Shown: one piece after another, positions 1 through 11,366 of the stretch
Position numbering within the stretch: the first letter of the stretch is position 1
Layout: the number at the start of each line of letters is the position of its first letter
Source of the DNA: Chytridium lagenaria
Taxonomy: Eukaryota; Chytridiomycota; Chytridiomycetes; Chytridiales; Chytridiaceae
DNA: 64,000 nt
Assembly: GCA_025449115.1 (NCBI GenBank)
Contig: JAHLKC010000103.1
Location: 79,822 to 143,821, forward strand
Direction of reading: 5' to 3'
The notes under the pieces: generated by a model
Told to the model about the DNA's origin: nothing
Databases searched by the model: none
Seen by the model: only the letters and a program-made list of their open reading frames with translations
Position numbers and translations under genes: made by a program

Positions 1-221
1 GCACCAGGAAAACATAAATGCCATCTTATCACAACAAGCCGCGCACCTGCGTGGAACTGTGCCTCCGATTTCGTTTGACCCAACCCATACCCACTTCATC
101 CCATCCCGCATCCAAACGTTTTTCTTGGTGGTTCAAGCCCTCAGCCTTACATCTCCGCGTCGTCCAAGCATATCCCGCGTTCCTTTGCACCTATGCAAAC
201 GACTTTTGTTAGCTCACATCA

Positions 222-835
222 AGGCGGCTATATCCCACCCTCGCATCCAAACCAACCTTTCTCACGTGCCAGCCCTCACCACACCCCCCGTCGTCTCAAA
301 ATGTCTCCCATTCTTCTGCATCCATAACTTCCACGTTCAGTTCAACAGCTCAAGCAAGTTCTATCCCACATTCTCATTCAACGTTATCTTTTATTCGCCC
401 TGACTATCAAAACCGCACGACTGGCGCTCATACCACTATTCCTGCTCTTTCCACGTACATCTACCCTGCTCAAAGCGGCGTCATCGCGATTCCACACTCT
501 GCGTTTCCCAAGTCGTCTCAACATACCTCGCATTCCATCGCACCTGCTAATCAAGGCGAGTTTGACCCACGCTCGGATCCCAACCAACCTTTCTCACGTT
601 CCAGCCCTCACTACACCCCCCCGCGTCTCAAGATGTCCCCTTCTTTCTGAACCTAAGCCTCCACTTCCGGTACAACACCTCAACGAGGTTTTACCCCACC
701 TTCCCATTCCACATTATCTACTCTTCGCCTGGGCCATCAAACTATCACGAGTAGCGCTCCTACCACCATTCCTGGTTCTCCGCGTACATCCACCAAGCTA
801 AACGCGCATCATCCCAATTCCACACTCTGCGTTTC
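222..835. repeat. Imperfect tandem duplication, about 325 bp unit, two copies
   Basis: Two segments (about 222-510 and 551-835) share the same order of landmarks: 'ccaaccaacctttctcacgt', a 'ccagccctca' stretch, a C-run, 'cgtctcaa', and near the end 'ttccacactctgcgtttc'. Similarity is clear by eye but interrupted by small indels. Both copies stay open for tens of codons in several frames and are Pro/Ser/His-rich, so this may be the wreck of a repeat protein gene, possibly continuing to about 1200. No family was recognised. Confidence 0.6.
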
Positions 836-928
836 AAGCATGGGCATCCCATCCAGCTTCCAGCCAACCTCCCAATCAGATCACGCCGCCACCTATCGTT
901 ACCTAACAAGTCTCCGTCGTATCCCATC

Positions 929-1201
929 ATGACCAAAAATACTGCCTTACTCGCCCACGGTCTACGTCGACTGCCCCCTGATTCACGTCACGGCATATTT
1001 GACAATCAGAGTACACGTACGGTGCAGCGAGAAGGTCTGGATTGGCGGGCTTTGGATGTGGCAAGTTTAACTTGCAGCCGCGTACATTTTCGCGGGAAGA
1101 GGTTGAAAAGATGTGTGGAAAGGAAGAAAAGAAGGCGGGAGGAACAACAGGAGGGAAATTCAAACGGAAAGCGGGGAAAGCTATCCGAGTTTGAGATTTA
1201 G
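929..1201 (+). CDS. Possible basic C-terminal exon of an unrecognised gene
   Basis: A 90-codon open stretch ends in a strongly basic tail (RKRRREEQQ) just before the stop. An overlapping frame of the same segment also reads as a lysine-rich tail containing REEVEKMCGKEEKK, so the frame is undecided. It may belong with the duplicated Pro/Ser-rich DNA upstream. No domain is recognisable, and whether it is a gene at all is doubtful. Confidence 0.2.
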   Translation: MTKNTALLAHGLRRLPPDSRHGIFDNQSTRTVQREGLDWRALDVASLTCSRVHFRGKRLKRCVERKKRRREEQQEGNSNGKRGKLSEFEI

Positions 1202-2085
1202 GAGGGTGGTATAGGGGTTTGAAGATATTGAATTTGTTGCGTTGCCTACCAAGTAGTGATGGGTATATTGACTGGATTTGCTCCTGTGTTGCCTCATTGG
1301 GTTGATTTCGTTGTTTATGTTCGTTATGCCCCACCCCCCGTTTTTTTTAGTGCGGCGAATCATAAGCTTCTCAAGCTCATTGTCCCTCGCGCTTGAAAAA
1401 AGTATTAAAGAAAGAAAGGAAAAAGTCTTTTGATTTCGTATAAAAAGAAATAATATTTGTTTGTAATAAACAAAACACAGGAATAGAGACTGGACTACAA
1501 CGGAGAAGTTACTCGAAAAACACTGCAACGTCTTTTTTTTCTGGATGAAAGACTCTTAAAGATTGTGTTGAGGTTCTAGAAGCCTTGGCTAGATTAAGAG
1601 CTACTTTAAGTGAACAAGGAAAGCGACGAATGTATTCAGGCAAGACCGCATGCGGGAGGCAAAAGCTGTGTGATGGCCGGTCGATCTTTTGCAAACAGAA
1701 AGTGCAAATATGAGGACAGGGTTCAAACAGCTCATAAAATATACGTTTTTTTGATTTTTGTTACAAAATGGGAAAGGATAAAGTCCTTTCCTTTCTATGA
1801 TTAAATTTCGTGTCCATTGGATCTGCCCAGTTTTACAGCCTGGTCCGAACTTGGAAACTCTCACCAATGGAGTGGAGCAAGTACTGAGACTGCTGTTTAT
1901 TATTCAACCTTCAACCATGTTGACTTGCTTTGCTTGCCAGGTCAAATGATGCATTTCAAGTTCAACGTTCATTCCCGTTTAAAATATTTCTATAAACCCC
2001 AGTCCTTCTACCGATATCATCAATATAAATCAGTTGATCAAAAACGCACTTCCCATTCAACATCTCATTTCAATCTCAAACAACC
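1202..2085. other. Intergenic, no supported gene
   Basis: AT-rich sequence with several short unconvincing open frames on both strands. It probably holds the promoter and 5' UTR of the gene starting at 2086: a pyrimidine/CAA-rich leader runs directly into that ATG. Confidence 0.4.
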
Positions 2086-2884
2086 ATGTCTAGCCAAACG
2101 GTGAGTACTCCTTTCTCCCCTTCTCCAGTTACCTTATTAATCATATTTTGTTGTTTTCAGCTACCTGCCCATACGATGTCGGCTGTGCTGCGGCCGTCGC
2201 CAAATTCAACCCAGACTTTTACCCATTAGCATACACTAACAGCTGTTCCGACCTATCCCTCTCTGTCGCGCCTGTCCTCCCGACGCAAACACCACCCTAT
2301 CCTGTCTCGACAGCATCCCAGCTCAAGCCGTCCAAGGTAAACCCCCCCCCCCCCCCTTTTCCTCTAACCCACCGCGTCCCCCCCAAACAGTTCCCGGCTA
2401 CCCCATGCAAATCTACGAAGGAACCGTCCCCGTCGGTCTCGACCGTGAAGCCGCAAAAGAATGGCGATCACAATTCTACAGTCTTTGCTTTGACGCCTGC
2501 GCCGCTACCTACCCCAACAAGAACGGTACCGACGAAGAATTCCTTGTTACCATGGGTTGGGCTGGAAAAACTGGTTTCCAAATGGGTTGTGTATGTCCCG
2601 GTGGACTTCCACCTTTCCCGTTCCCCTTCCCTGGTCTTGAAAACATCCCTGCTATCGAAAACATCCCTACTGTCACTCCTACCACGACTTTACGCCCCAT
2701 CACCATCCCTGCTACACGGGGTGCTACCGCTACCAAAGTGTTGGACGCGACTGTGACTTTCGTTGCAACTGATGTCAAGCCTACTGGTGTTCTTGCGTCT
2801 TCGGCGGACCGGAAAGGCGTATCTGGGAAAATCATGGGTGCGGCGGTTGTGATTGCTTTTGGATACGTTGCTTTGATGTTTTGA
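2086..2884 (+). CDS. Cys-rich protein with C-terminal hydrophobic tail (possibly GPI-anchored), frame break
   Basis: ATG at 2086 follows a CAA-rich leader. An intron at about 2101-2160 and a second at about 2336-2391 (C-run inside) split it. Exon 2 encodes a Cys-rich segment (TCPYDVGC, then SCSDLS). After a 2-nt slip in a CTCTCTGT tract near 2265 it continues as CRACPPDANTTLSCLDSIPA, then through the second intron into the 3' exon with CFDACAATYP and MGCVCPGG. The C-terminus is Thr/Pro-rich and ends in a hydrophobic run stopping at 2884, as in GPI-anchored or tail-anchored proteins. No clear signal peptide is visible at the chosen start, and donor use after exon 1 is uncertain in phase. Family not recognised; an extracellular Cys-rich wall protein is the likeliest class. 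Confidence 0.55.
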
Positions 2885-3540
2885 TCATGACTTTTTTTCA
2901 TCGTATCTGATATTCATATTGGATCGGCTATGTTAAGACCTCTTTGCAATACTCTTTCTTGACCTGAATAAAATGATGTAGCCCTACTTTAAACACTGAC
3001 GCTGTTCACGTCCAAATACTTGCAAATAAGAAATACAAACGTACCAAAACGACACTAAAGTTCTTTCCCAAAAGGCGACGTGCAAATTGAAGCTGCAAAC
3101 AAGGACAACCGTAGATTTTATATGTAGAAAGAAAAAAACGTCAGAAAAGACATGTAAATGGCTGCTCAAAACATCCCCCGCGTATATTGATATCAAATGT
3201 CTGACGGTTTATCCCGAACCAACATACGCGAAAAAAGAGTCGTGCGCAATGTTGTACACGAGAAAGGAGATACGAAAAGTCCTAGTTAAAAAACAACAAA
3301 AGATGAGGATAGAAAAATCAACAAAAAGATGAGGAGAAAGAAAACAAGAAAACACAAGAGGTGTTAAAACCATTCAAACGAGGTCTCTAAAAAATCGTCA
3401 ACGCGGACCCATAAAAAACACACCTTAAACACATAAACAACACGTGTTAAAAGAAAAAAACTAGAACCACAACAAGGTCTTTCAACAACGATTCTTAAAA
3501 AAATAATCAACAAGTTTCCTTCACCCTACTCTTCACCAAA
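2885..3540. other. AT-rich intergenic between convergent genes
   Basis: This lies between the 3' ends of the plus-strand Cys-rich gene and the minus-strand PNGase A gene. It is A-rich on the plus strand, with an 'aataaa' at about 2967 that could serve as the upstream gene's poly(A) signal. No gene seen. Confidence 0.5.
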
Positions 3541-5930
3541 GTCCTATTATACCCTCCAACCTCTCTAAAATAACATCCACTCCCCCAAACACCGGCTCAA
3601 CCCTCCCCTCATACTTTTGCCACGTCGTCGCCATCCCTCCACCACTTCCAAACCATCCATCCCCCTTATACTCATTCCTCACTCTCCCGTATCCACATTC
3701 CCCAACCCCGCACTTCTCTGCGTCCCACTCTCCACAAACAACTGCGATAAAGTGGTATTCACAATAAACCGATCATCAGATAACGCCGTATACCCTACAT
3801 GAAACTCAAACCCAACGCTTTGTCTACGAAAAGTCTGAAAAAGGGGTTTCAGCACCCCATCCACGACATTCGCCACATCCACGGTCCGCACAACCCTGTA
3901 AACATGGGATCCAACCACCACATTCGTGTTCTGGGTGTACGCCAGGTGGTTTCTGTAGGAAAGGAGTTGGGATTCGACCTTGACGTTGGTGATGGTGTTG
4001 GAGGGGGTGTGGTGGAGAGTGGATTGGATACGGATTTTACGGCGAGGGAGAGTGGTGAGGATGGTGGCGTCGTTGGTGGTGGGGTTGATGGTGAGGTTGA
4101 CGGTGGGGAGGGGGTTGGTGGTGTCGATTTGGATGGGACCTTGGGTTGTGGTTTGGTTGGTGTGGGGGGCGACCCAGATTCGAAGGATGCCGTCGACAAA
4201 CCAAAGACTTTCGGGGGTTTGGTTGGTGACGTTAAGGGTGACTGTGGAAGGTAGCTGTTAGTGATTGCAGTGCGGGGAGAGGCATCGAGATGTATAAAGA
4301 TAGCCCCTCGATGAGATTGGAAATGTATAAAGATAATCCCTCAATGAGAGTTGAAATGCATAAACATATTCATCGATGGGATAAGAAATGTCTAAAAACA
4401 ATCCTCGACAAGAATTCAATCCAAATGTCTACTCACTGGTATGCTCTTTCCCATCAGACAGCACGCCAGCATAAGGTGTCAAATCCAATTTAAACGTCGG
4501 GAGTCTCGATGCACCAATCGCGACAAACGGTCTCCATAACAATGGATTAAACCCACCAGTGTAGATGACCGGTGTTGGCCAATCCACACCAGCGAGCTGT
4601 CCATCAACCAACACTTGAAGCTCCTTGTATGGTCCACCGCCGTAAACTCCATTGTCGGGATTAGCGTAGGAGTCTGGGACGTTGGTGTAGTAGAACTGTT
4701 GGTGAAGAAGGCGTGTTAGAAAGGAAAAAGGAGTTGTTGAGAAGCGTGAAGAAAAGAAAGAAAAAAGGAGTTGTTGAGAAGCGTGAAGAAAAGAAAGAAT
4801 AAAGGAGTTGTTGAGAAGGAGAAACTTAAAGAAAAGAAAGAAAAAAGGGTTGTTGAAAAGCGTGAAGAAAATACAGAAATAAGCCGTTGTTAAGAAGCGT
4901 GAGGAAAAGAAAAGAAAAAAGCATTTGTTGAAAAGCATGAAGAAAATGCAGAAAAAAGATGTTGTTGAGTAGCGTGAGGAAACGAGTCGCAATATATAGT
5001 ATTCTATACATACAACCACGCTGAAAAATAATTCTCACCTCATCTCTAGCATGATTCGACACAAAATACTCCACCTCCACTCTCCCCACATTCCTCGGCA
5101 ACTTCCCCGTCCCAAACTCCGCCTTCCCCCCCAACCCATTCAAAACCTCATACCCATACCCCATCGCCTTCCCCAAAGGCACAAGCACATCCGGCACAAC
5201 CTCCCTCCGAATCTCTCCAGGATAAAACTCCATCTTCATATTCACATGAATGATCCCGTGTAGGTATCGTCGACGATATTGTCGCAGGCGGCAACGATGG
5301 TGAGATTGGACTTTTGGAGAAGAGGCGTGTAGGAGGTGATGTCGGAGGAGACGGACCAGTAGATGCCGGAACGGGAAGGTTCGTGGGAGATGCCGCGGAA
5401 GAGTTCGGCTCCTTCAAGCCAAACGTGGATGATGCGATCAAACTGTGACGTGGAGGGGAAAGGAAAGTCAATACGTGTAATTACGGAAGATGGGTGGGAG
5501 GCTGCGTGACGGGCTTTATGAAACACCAAACAAATCGATGACGGTAAAGCGCGGGAATGGAACAAAAGCCATAAGACTGCCCAACAAAATAAAACCCCCC
5601 AAGCACTAGTGAACCTCACCTGACGTCCAGCCACGTAAGCCGTCCACACCAACACAACCTTACTCCACTCCATCCCACACTCTGTGGGAGGGTTATAGCT
5701 CGTCGTCCAAGGCTGTCCATACCTTTAAACCAATGATTCAATGACAAACAGCCACAAACAACATGCACTCACGAGAACGCAAAGTCATGGTTCCCAAGGT
5801 CAACAACACAGGGTGTGACGCCAGCAGGTACCTCTTGGGGTGGGGAGACTTCAAAGGACTCGGTGTGGGATGGTGGAATGGTGAAGGGAGGTGGAGATGA
5901 GACGAGAGATGGGGAATGAGACTTGAGGTG
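3541..5930 (-). CDS. Peptide-N4-(N-acetyl-beta-glucosaminyl)asparagine amidase A (PNGase A)
   Basis: Hydrolyses the amide bond between Asn and N-glycans; plant and fungal PNGase A enzymes act in the secretory or extracellular space. Minus-strand exons in order: about 5930-5788 (VTPCVVDLGNHDFAF), about 5715-5625 (PTECGMEWSKVVLVWTAYVAGRQ), about 5440-5240 (FDRIIHVWLEGAELFRG, then NIVDDTYTGSF), about 5240-5040 (FYPGEIRREVVPDVLVPL; LPRNVGRVEVEYFVSNHARDE), about 4695-4440 (FYYTNVPDSYA; VIYTGGFNPLLWRPF; LDLTPYAGVLSDGKEH), and about 4255-3690, the beta-rich C-terminal part. GRQFDRI, ELFRG, DDTYTGSF, YTNVP, YTGG-P-LWRP and DLTP-G-L-DG-H are the family hallmarks, so assignment is strong. The N-terminus and signal peptide are not resolved. 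The C-terminal frame stops near 3680 while the adjacent frame stays open to about 3541, so a frame break is likely there. One intron contains a minisatellite. Confidence 0.85.
4287..4418. repeat. 33-bp tandem repeat, 4 decaying copies, in a PNGase A intron
   Basis: Units begin at about 4287, 4320, 4353 and 4386 with 'ga[ga]atg[tc][ac]ta', each about 33 bp, decaying towards the right end. It lies between the fifth and sixth recognised PNGase A exons, in intronic sequence. Confidence 0.7.
4728..4985. repeat. 37-42 bp purine-rich minisatellite, 7 copies, in a PNGase A intron
   Basis: Seven copies of a unit built from 'gttgttgagaagcgtgaaga' followed by an A/G tract begin at about 4731, 4768, 4805, 4847, 4883, 4921 and 4960. 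The whole run lies inside one intron of the minus-strand PNGase A gene, so the transcript is pyrimidine-rich here. Nothing suggests it is coded. Confidence 0.8.
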
Positions 5931-5939
5931 TTGGTGGTT

Positions 5940-6990
5940 TGGTCGTCAACGATGGATTGAAGGGCTAGAACCTGTTTGATGGATGGTGGGGTGGGTGAGT
6001 CTGCGAAAAACGGGAGACGGAATCAAGAAAAGGGAGATGGTCAATTCACTCTGGTTGATGGATGATGACAAGGGTGGCCTTGAACCCCACCAGTGTGAGG
6101 AATGAGAGTATATTATTTTAAAGTGTGCATCAACTCTGATCCATCCCTGTTGAGGCATGCCTCCCGCATTCAACTCTTGACAAACACTATCTCCTGCATC
6201 CCAATACCATCATCCACTCATCCATCCACTCATGCATCCATGCATCCATCCATCCATCCACTCATCCACTCACTGCACTCCACTCACCTTCAAGTAGTCC
6301 AACGCAATCTCTCTCCACTTTGGCATCGCTCCGCTTGTAAGTATGCTGGTGAGAAATAAAGAATAAAATAATTTCTCACGCGTTCACATAATAAATAAAT
6401 AAATAAATAATACTCATTTATCACACACTTTTTTGTTAAACGTAGCCTAATATAGGCTTTGTGTTCATCAGTCATATATATATAATTATATAGGTGTGTG
6501 TGTGAGTGAGTGAGTACCCTGAACGCCCTTTCTCTCTCTCTCTCTATATTAAGGTAATATGCGCGATAAGAAACCCTTCAGCAATATATATATTCTAATA
6601 TGCATATGTACATAGTTTAAATCTAACTCATTTCTTTTTTATTGAAGTATATTATAGTGTGTGCAGATAGATGTACATATAATACATGCATGGCTCATCT
6701 ATGACTTTACCCTCTGGTACATGCAGGCATGCATATCATACATATCATACATACACTCATACTATGGAATTGAAAACATGTTCCAGAAATGTAAACAAAT
6801 ACATTCCAACGGTTTAATGTAAAAACCACCCCATTTCATTGTATATATCTGTTTAATGGAATAGGTATATCATTATCCTTGTATTCATTCTTCTCTATTA
6901 TATTACTTTATTTAAGGAAAACACCCAAGTCGTGCGTGATGAGCTTGTCCCCAAGAAAAACTCGTACCTACTTTTTTTTGCCCCATCAAT
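5940..6990. repeat. Non-coding, microsatellite-rich AT DNA
   Basis: No supported gene. It contains an ATCC/CATC array (about 6207-6276), an ATAA array (about 6390-6408), TATA and GT runs (about 6475-6515), a CT run (about 6530-6545) and further AT-rich sequence with repeated 'catacat'. It separates divergent genes, PNGase A on the left and the methyltransferase on the right, so both promoters should lie here. Confidence 0.7.
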
Positions 6991-6994
6991 CCTA

Positions 6995-7932
6995 ATGACA
7001 CTCTCCGACTCTGACAACGACGACGAAACCACCCTCTTCACGACCCTCACCCAATCCTCCGACCTCATCCCTTCCCAACCCCCTGCCGCATCAACACCAC
7101 CTCCCTCTTCACCTTCCCCGGTCTCCCTCGTCCCATCACCATCCATGAAGACAGTTCCGGCGGGTGTGGCGGCAAGACGTGGGAGGCCGCAGAGGTCATG
7201 GCGAGGGTTGTGGTGGGGAGGGGGAGGGAGTGGGTGAAGGGACGGAGGGTGGTGGAGGTTGGTGCTGGGACGGGGGTGGTGGGGATTTTGGTGGGGATGC
7301 TTATGGGGGGGATGGGAGACAGGAGCAAGAGGATGGGAGGATGGAGGATGGGGATGGAGGGGAGGTGGTGTTGACGGATATGTTGTTTTTGGAGTTTGAT
7401 GCAAAAGAATGTGGAGATGAATTTAACGGCAGAGGAACAAAAACGGGTCAAAGTGGAGAAACTGAAGTGGTGCGTTGAATCTTTTATATATGCTCTCTTT
7501 TCGCCTTAGGCATGAAACATTCTCATTTTATTAATCCATACTCATTACATTTTTATATTTTTATTCATACAGGGGTGAACCCATCCCCGCCTCCTGCCTC
7601 CCTTGTGACCTCATCCTCGCGGCGGATTGCGTCTACCTCGAATCCGCCTTTGACCCACTCATTGAAACCCTTCTCGCGCTCTCGACGCCGTCCACCGTGA
7701 TCCTGATTGTCTCGAAACGTAGACGAAAAGCGGATAAACGGTTTTTCGTAAAACTTCGGAAACACTTTAAAGTTGAAGAGGTGAGTGAAGTGTGTGATTT
7801 GTTATAAAGAGAGTTTTTTTTTTTTTTTGGTTGTTTTTAATATTGAGGGTTTAGGTGACGGATGTGGAAGGATTTGAGAAATGGTCGAGAGAAGGGTTGA
7901 CTGTTTTGAGTGCGAGGAAGATTGTGAGGTAG
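6995..7932 (+). CDS. METTL21/EFM6-type protein-lysine methyltransferase, three apparent frame breaks
   Basis: A seven-beta-strand SAM-dependent methyltransferase of the METTL21/EFM group, which methylates lysines on translation factors and chaperones in the cytosol. Visible: the N-terminal motif GGCGGKTWEAAEVMARV, SAM-binding motif I RRVVEVGAGTGVVGI, post-I TDMLFL, and after a clean intron (7470-7572) PCDLILAADCVYLESAFDPL followed by SKRRRKADKRFFVKLRK. A second intron (7781-7854) precedes the short last exon. ATG 6995 begins an acidic leader (MTLSDSDNDDE). Reading all motifs in order needs frame changes near 7085 (C-run), in the G-run at 7305-7311, and near 7396. The strict reading is therefore disrupted although every family block is present. 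EFM6 is the closest yeast relative I would name, but subfamily is not certain. Confidence 0.75.
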
Positions 7933-9065
7933 TTAGGATGGTGTTTTTCTTTTTCTCTTTTCTGGTTTGGTTTTTTGTGTATATATAGAGTATAAAGATA
8001 ATAAATACATCAAGTATCAATTAATCCAAATGTCTGTATGATTAATTACTATCTACTAAAAATTCCTCAAGTTATGTTATCTCGAGGCTCCCACTCCACT
8101 AGTGATTCTTGGTTGACTCTTTAACGTTCTGCGATTTAAAGTGCAGATGATGTTCCAGCGACGCGGCCACTTCTCACACGTGCCTGAACCTTTCTCATCC
8201 ATCCATCCTTGTTGGCGGTTCAAACCTTGACATACTTTCGCTTCATGTCGCGTCGTCGTCGTGGCGCTCTCGTGTTGGTTCCATTCACATATGGTTTGTT
8301 TAGCTTTCCCGTCTATCTTAATCTACCACTTTCTTGGATTAGTTTTCTTGATCATGTCCTCAATCATCACCTTGATATTTACCTATATAAATACATACAT
8401 TTAGTTTGATATCTCTTTTCACATACATATCAATTATTATTAAATAAAAAAATAATTGAATAAAATAATAATATTTTTTTAACTTTTTATTGAAATCTCA
8501 TCGGTCCGAAGAAGAAGAAGAAGAAGAAAAATTCATTTTATTATTATTATTTATTTATTTTATTTTATTTTATTTTCCAAGCCTGTTTCTCCCCATAATA
8601 TATATAATAATATACGTCATACATATTATATTACATTTAAAAAATAAAAGAAATTGAAATTGTCATAATATTAATATTACATGAGTCTGACCATGGATAA
8701 TAATAAAGAATAGAAATGTCCACATTGTTACACATGTGTTTCACCACGTTTTCTTACAGAAATATAATTAGAAAAACACAAGAAGCAAAAAAAAAGAAAA
8801 GAAAAAAGAATAATTAAAGTGAAAAAATCTCACTCTTTGAATAAATAAATAAAATAAATAATAATTTTATTTTACATATTGTAATAATTCAATTATGACC
8901 AAACAAGTAATATTTAATATATTAATAAATAAAAGAAATAATAAAAGAAAAGTAAAAAAAAAACAAAAAAAAACCACCGTCAGCCATCCATCCCATCCAT
9001 CACCTTCAACCTGTTTGTTGAAAGGGAGGTGAAAGGGAGAGAGAGAAGAAAAAAACAGCTTTGGG
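7933..9065. other. AT-rich intergenic with simple repeats
   Basis: Very AT-rich. It holds a GAA/AAG array (about 8511-8527), ATT/TTTA arrays (about 8538-8575) and A-runs near 8790-8960. Open frames here are short and of simple composition. No gene supported. Confidence 0.7.
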
Positions 9066-9845
9066 ATGATCGCTTTTGCGGGAGGCCCCGCGCCTGCCCT
9101 GGATACATCGTCATCGTCATCATCAGCAGCATCATCATCATCATCATCAGCAGCAGCATCATCATTGTCAGCATCAGCATCATCAGCAACGTTGGCTGCT
9201 GCAACATTGTCATCATCTCTTCCTACCACCCCACCAGCATCAAGTCTCGACGTGACCAAGCTGGCCATCCACTCAAGATCATCATCATCATCAGCATCAT
9301 CATCATCGTCGTCATCATCAACAACCCTCTTTTCACCTCCATCCTCATCCACATCCTCACCCTCCCTCTCGTCATCTTCAGTCATTGTCACTCCAAACAC
9401 TCCCATCACTCCATCTCCACCTCCATCTAGCATGTCATCTGCCATCAAATCACACATGGCTGTGTCCATCGTTTCTGAACAACAACCCATCAACAGCATT
9501 CATCATGGAGCACTAGTGAATGCTCACAGCGATCAGCGCGGTCAAGAATCTGAACAGTTGACCACAGTGGGTGCGTCATTGGAATCTGGATTGCATGAGG
9601 ACGGGAACGATGCCAAGAATGAGCCTACGAGAAAGAGGTCGAGAGCTGATGGGCCAGCTTTGGATCCAATGTCGCCTGGAAAGAGGAAGCATGTCTCTCC
9701 AACTCTGGCCCTCGAGATGGCGCAAGACGAGGAGAACCGTGAGCGTGAGCATAAAGTATTGGAAGATGAAGTGAACGACGAGCCGAAAGAGACCAATGTA
9801 GAGCAAGCTTATCATTATGAGCAAAGCGACAGTGTCAACGCATAG
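9066..9845 (+). CDS. Ser-rich low-complexity protein with basic NLS-like motif
   Basis: An uninterrupted 259-codon frame. The first third is nearly pure Ser/Ala, encoded by a (TCA/AGC)-type trinucleotide tract (about 9107-9190 and 9279-9325). It is followed by Ser/Thr/Pro-rich sequence, then a normal-complexity charged C-terminal half with RKRSRAD and GKRKH, which look like nuclear localisation signals, and an acidic tail (EDEVNDEPKE). No domain recognised. It precedes the Brinker-type HTH gene on the same strand by about 150-250 bp, so it could be an upstream exon of that gene or a separate nuclear protein. The antisense Asp-rich frame is a mirror of the Ser tract. Confidence 0.5.
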   Translation: MIAFAGGPAPALDTSSSSSSAASSSSSSAAASSLSASASSATLAAATLSSSLPTTPPASSLDVTKLAIHSRSSSSSASSSSSSSSTTLFSPPSSSTSSPSLSSSSVIVTPNTPITPSPPPSSMSSAIKSHMAVSIVSEQQPINSIHHGALVNAHSDQRGQESEQLTTVGASLESGLHEDGNDAKNEPTRKRSRADGPALDPMSPGKRKHVSPTLALEMAQDEENREREHKVLEDEVNDEPKETNVEQAYHYEQSDSVNA

Positions 9846-10095
9846 CGGATCAAGATATGACTGCTCCCCACAATGTCATCTCTTACCCCCCCTCACATCA
9901 ACATCCATCGTACACTCGTATTCCAACAACAACAGCGACATAAACACACATTAACAACATCAACAACAACAATAACAACACTAACCCTACAATGCACCTC
10001 CCCATCCCACCACCACCATTACAACCACCAACCTTCCCATCCCAGCACCAGCCGACTCTCCCGAAGAAACCCTTCTTCAACTCCTCACCGGAGAC

Positions 10096-11366
10096 GTGGT
10101 CAATGCAAACGGTACCGTCCTCTTCTCCACCTTTTCAAACACCACAACCAACCCCAACCCCAACACCAACACCACAACCGCAACGCATCCACAACGCTCC
10201 TGGTCCTCCGAATCCACCCATTCTGACCTCCCTCAACGTTCATGGTCCTCCGAATCCCACACATCCCATCACTACTACCACCACCACCAGCACCACCACC
10301 CCCACGACGGCCACGGCACCCACCATCCCGAACCATCATGGACCTCTGAACCCCAACAACAACCCCTTCAACAACAACAACAACAACAACAATACACTGA
10401 ACCCCAATCCTGGGACCATTCTCACCACCACGAACCTTCCTGGTCTACCGAACACCAACACGTCCAACATTCATGGTCATCCGAACATTATCACCCTTCC
10501 ACAACCTCCACTTCACCCTCTTCCCAACCCGCTCTCCCTAACCACCCCAACTCCTCCTCCTCCCCCAACTCCCCTTCTCCAACACCCTCCCTCTCCACAA
10601 CCCTCTCACCCTCTCCATATCAGACCCCACCCGCACCAACCCCAACTCCACCACCCCCTCTCCCCAATCCACTCCCACCCCTCCACCCCAACAACCCTCC
10701 ACCATCACCCCCTTCCCCTCCACCTCTCCCCATGTCCACCAACATTGTCCGTCAAACCTACACCGTCGCCAAAAAACTCCAAGTCGTCGAATACGCCCTC
10801 ATCCACGGTCGAAACCGCGCCGCCGACGAATTCAAGTTATGCAGACCCATGGTCGGCCGTTGGGTCAAGGCGCGTGAACGGCTCCTCTCTGTCTCGGTTC
10901 AAGGCGGCGTCACAAAACGTCTTCGCGTCGATCCCTCTAAAACCGACCACACGAAACTGAAAAAGAAAATCGAACCCATCCCCGTCGTCAACCCCCCTTT
11001 TAACCATCAACCCTACAACCCCCCACCACCACCCCATCATCCACATTATCATCCCCCTCCTCCTCCTCCCCCGCATTTCACACCCGTCATCCCACCCTTT
11101 GACGATTCAGCGCTTGACGGGTTCCTCGCTCAATCCACCTACCCCTCTCATTACCAACCCTACCCCCCCCTCCTCCTTCTTCTTACCCACAACAACAACC
11201 GTATCACACCTACGCCCCTTATTATCCATCGTATCAAGAGTATTATCCGCCGCCGCCGCCTCCGCCTGTGTTGCCTTATGGGACGCAGGAGACGCAGGAT
11301 GTGTATTATTATCGGGAGGAGGGGTTTGATGTGGAGAGTGTGATGAGGGCGGGGTTTGAGGAGTAG
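10096..11366 (+). CDS. Brinker/pipsqueak-type HTH protein with Trp-Ser-Ser-Glu repeats
   Basis: The helix-turn-helix lies at about 10755-10885: YTVAKKLQVVEYALIHG, RNRAADEFKLCRPMVGRW, VKARERLL. This matches the Brinker/CENP-B-like DNA-binding pattern (KL-VV-A--G-R-AA--F-V----V--W). The N-terminal part carries about seven copies of a W-centred motif (RSWSSES twice, PSWTSE, QSWDHS, PSWSTE, HSWSSE) separated by His/Gln/Pro tracts, including a CAA-encoded polyGln run near 10370-10390. A Pro-rich linker precedes the HTH, and Pro/Tyr-rich sequence follows it. The strict frame goes off at a C8 run (11163-11170). Skipping it restores a Pro/Tyr/Gln-rich tail ending VMRAGFEE at 11366. A sequence-specific regulator or transposon-derived DNA-binding protein is likely. 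ATG 10096 is the first in this frame; an earlier exon is possible. Confidence 0.65.

Noticed and set aside
8867..9499. 210-codon minus-strand ORF with long Asp runs
   Set aside because: Antisense of the TCA/AGC serine tract; the plus-strand frame continues into normal-complexity sequence, this one does not.
9992..10960. 322-codon plus-strand ORF rich in Pro, Thr and Asn
   Set aside because: It overlaps the HTH frame one base out, has only low-complexity sequence, and lacks the helix-turn-helix.
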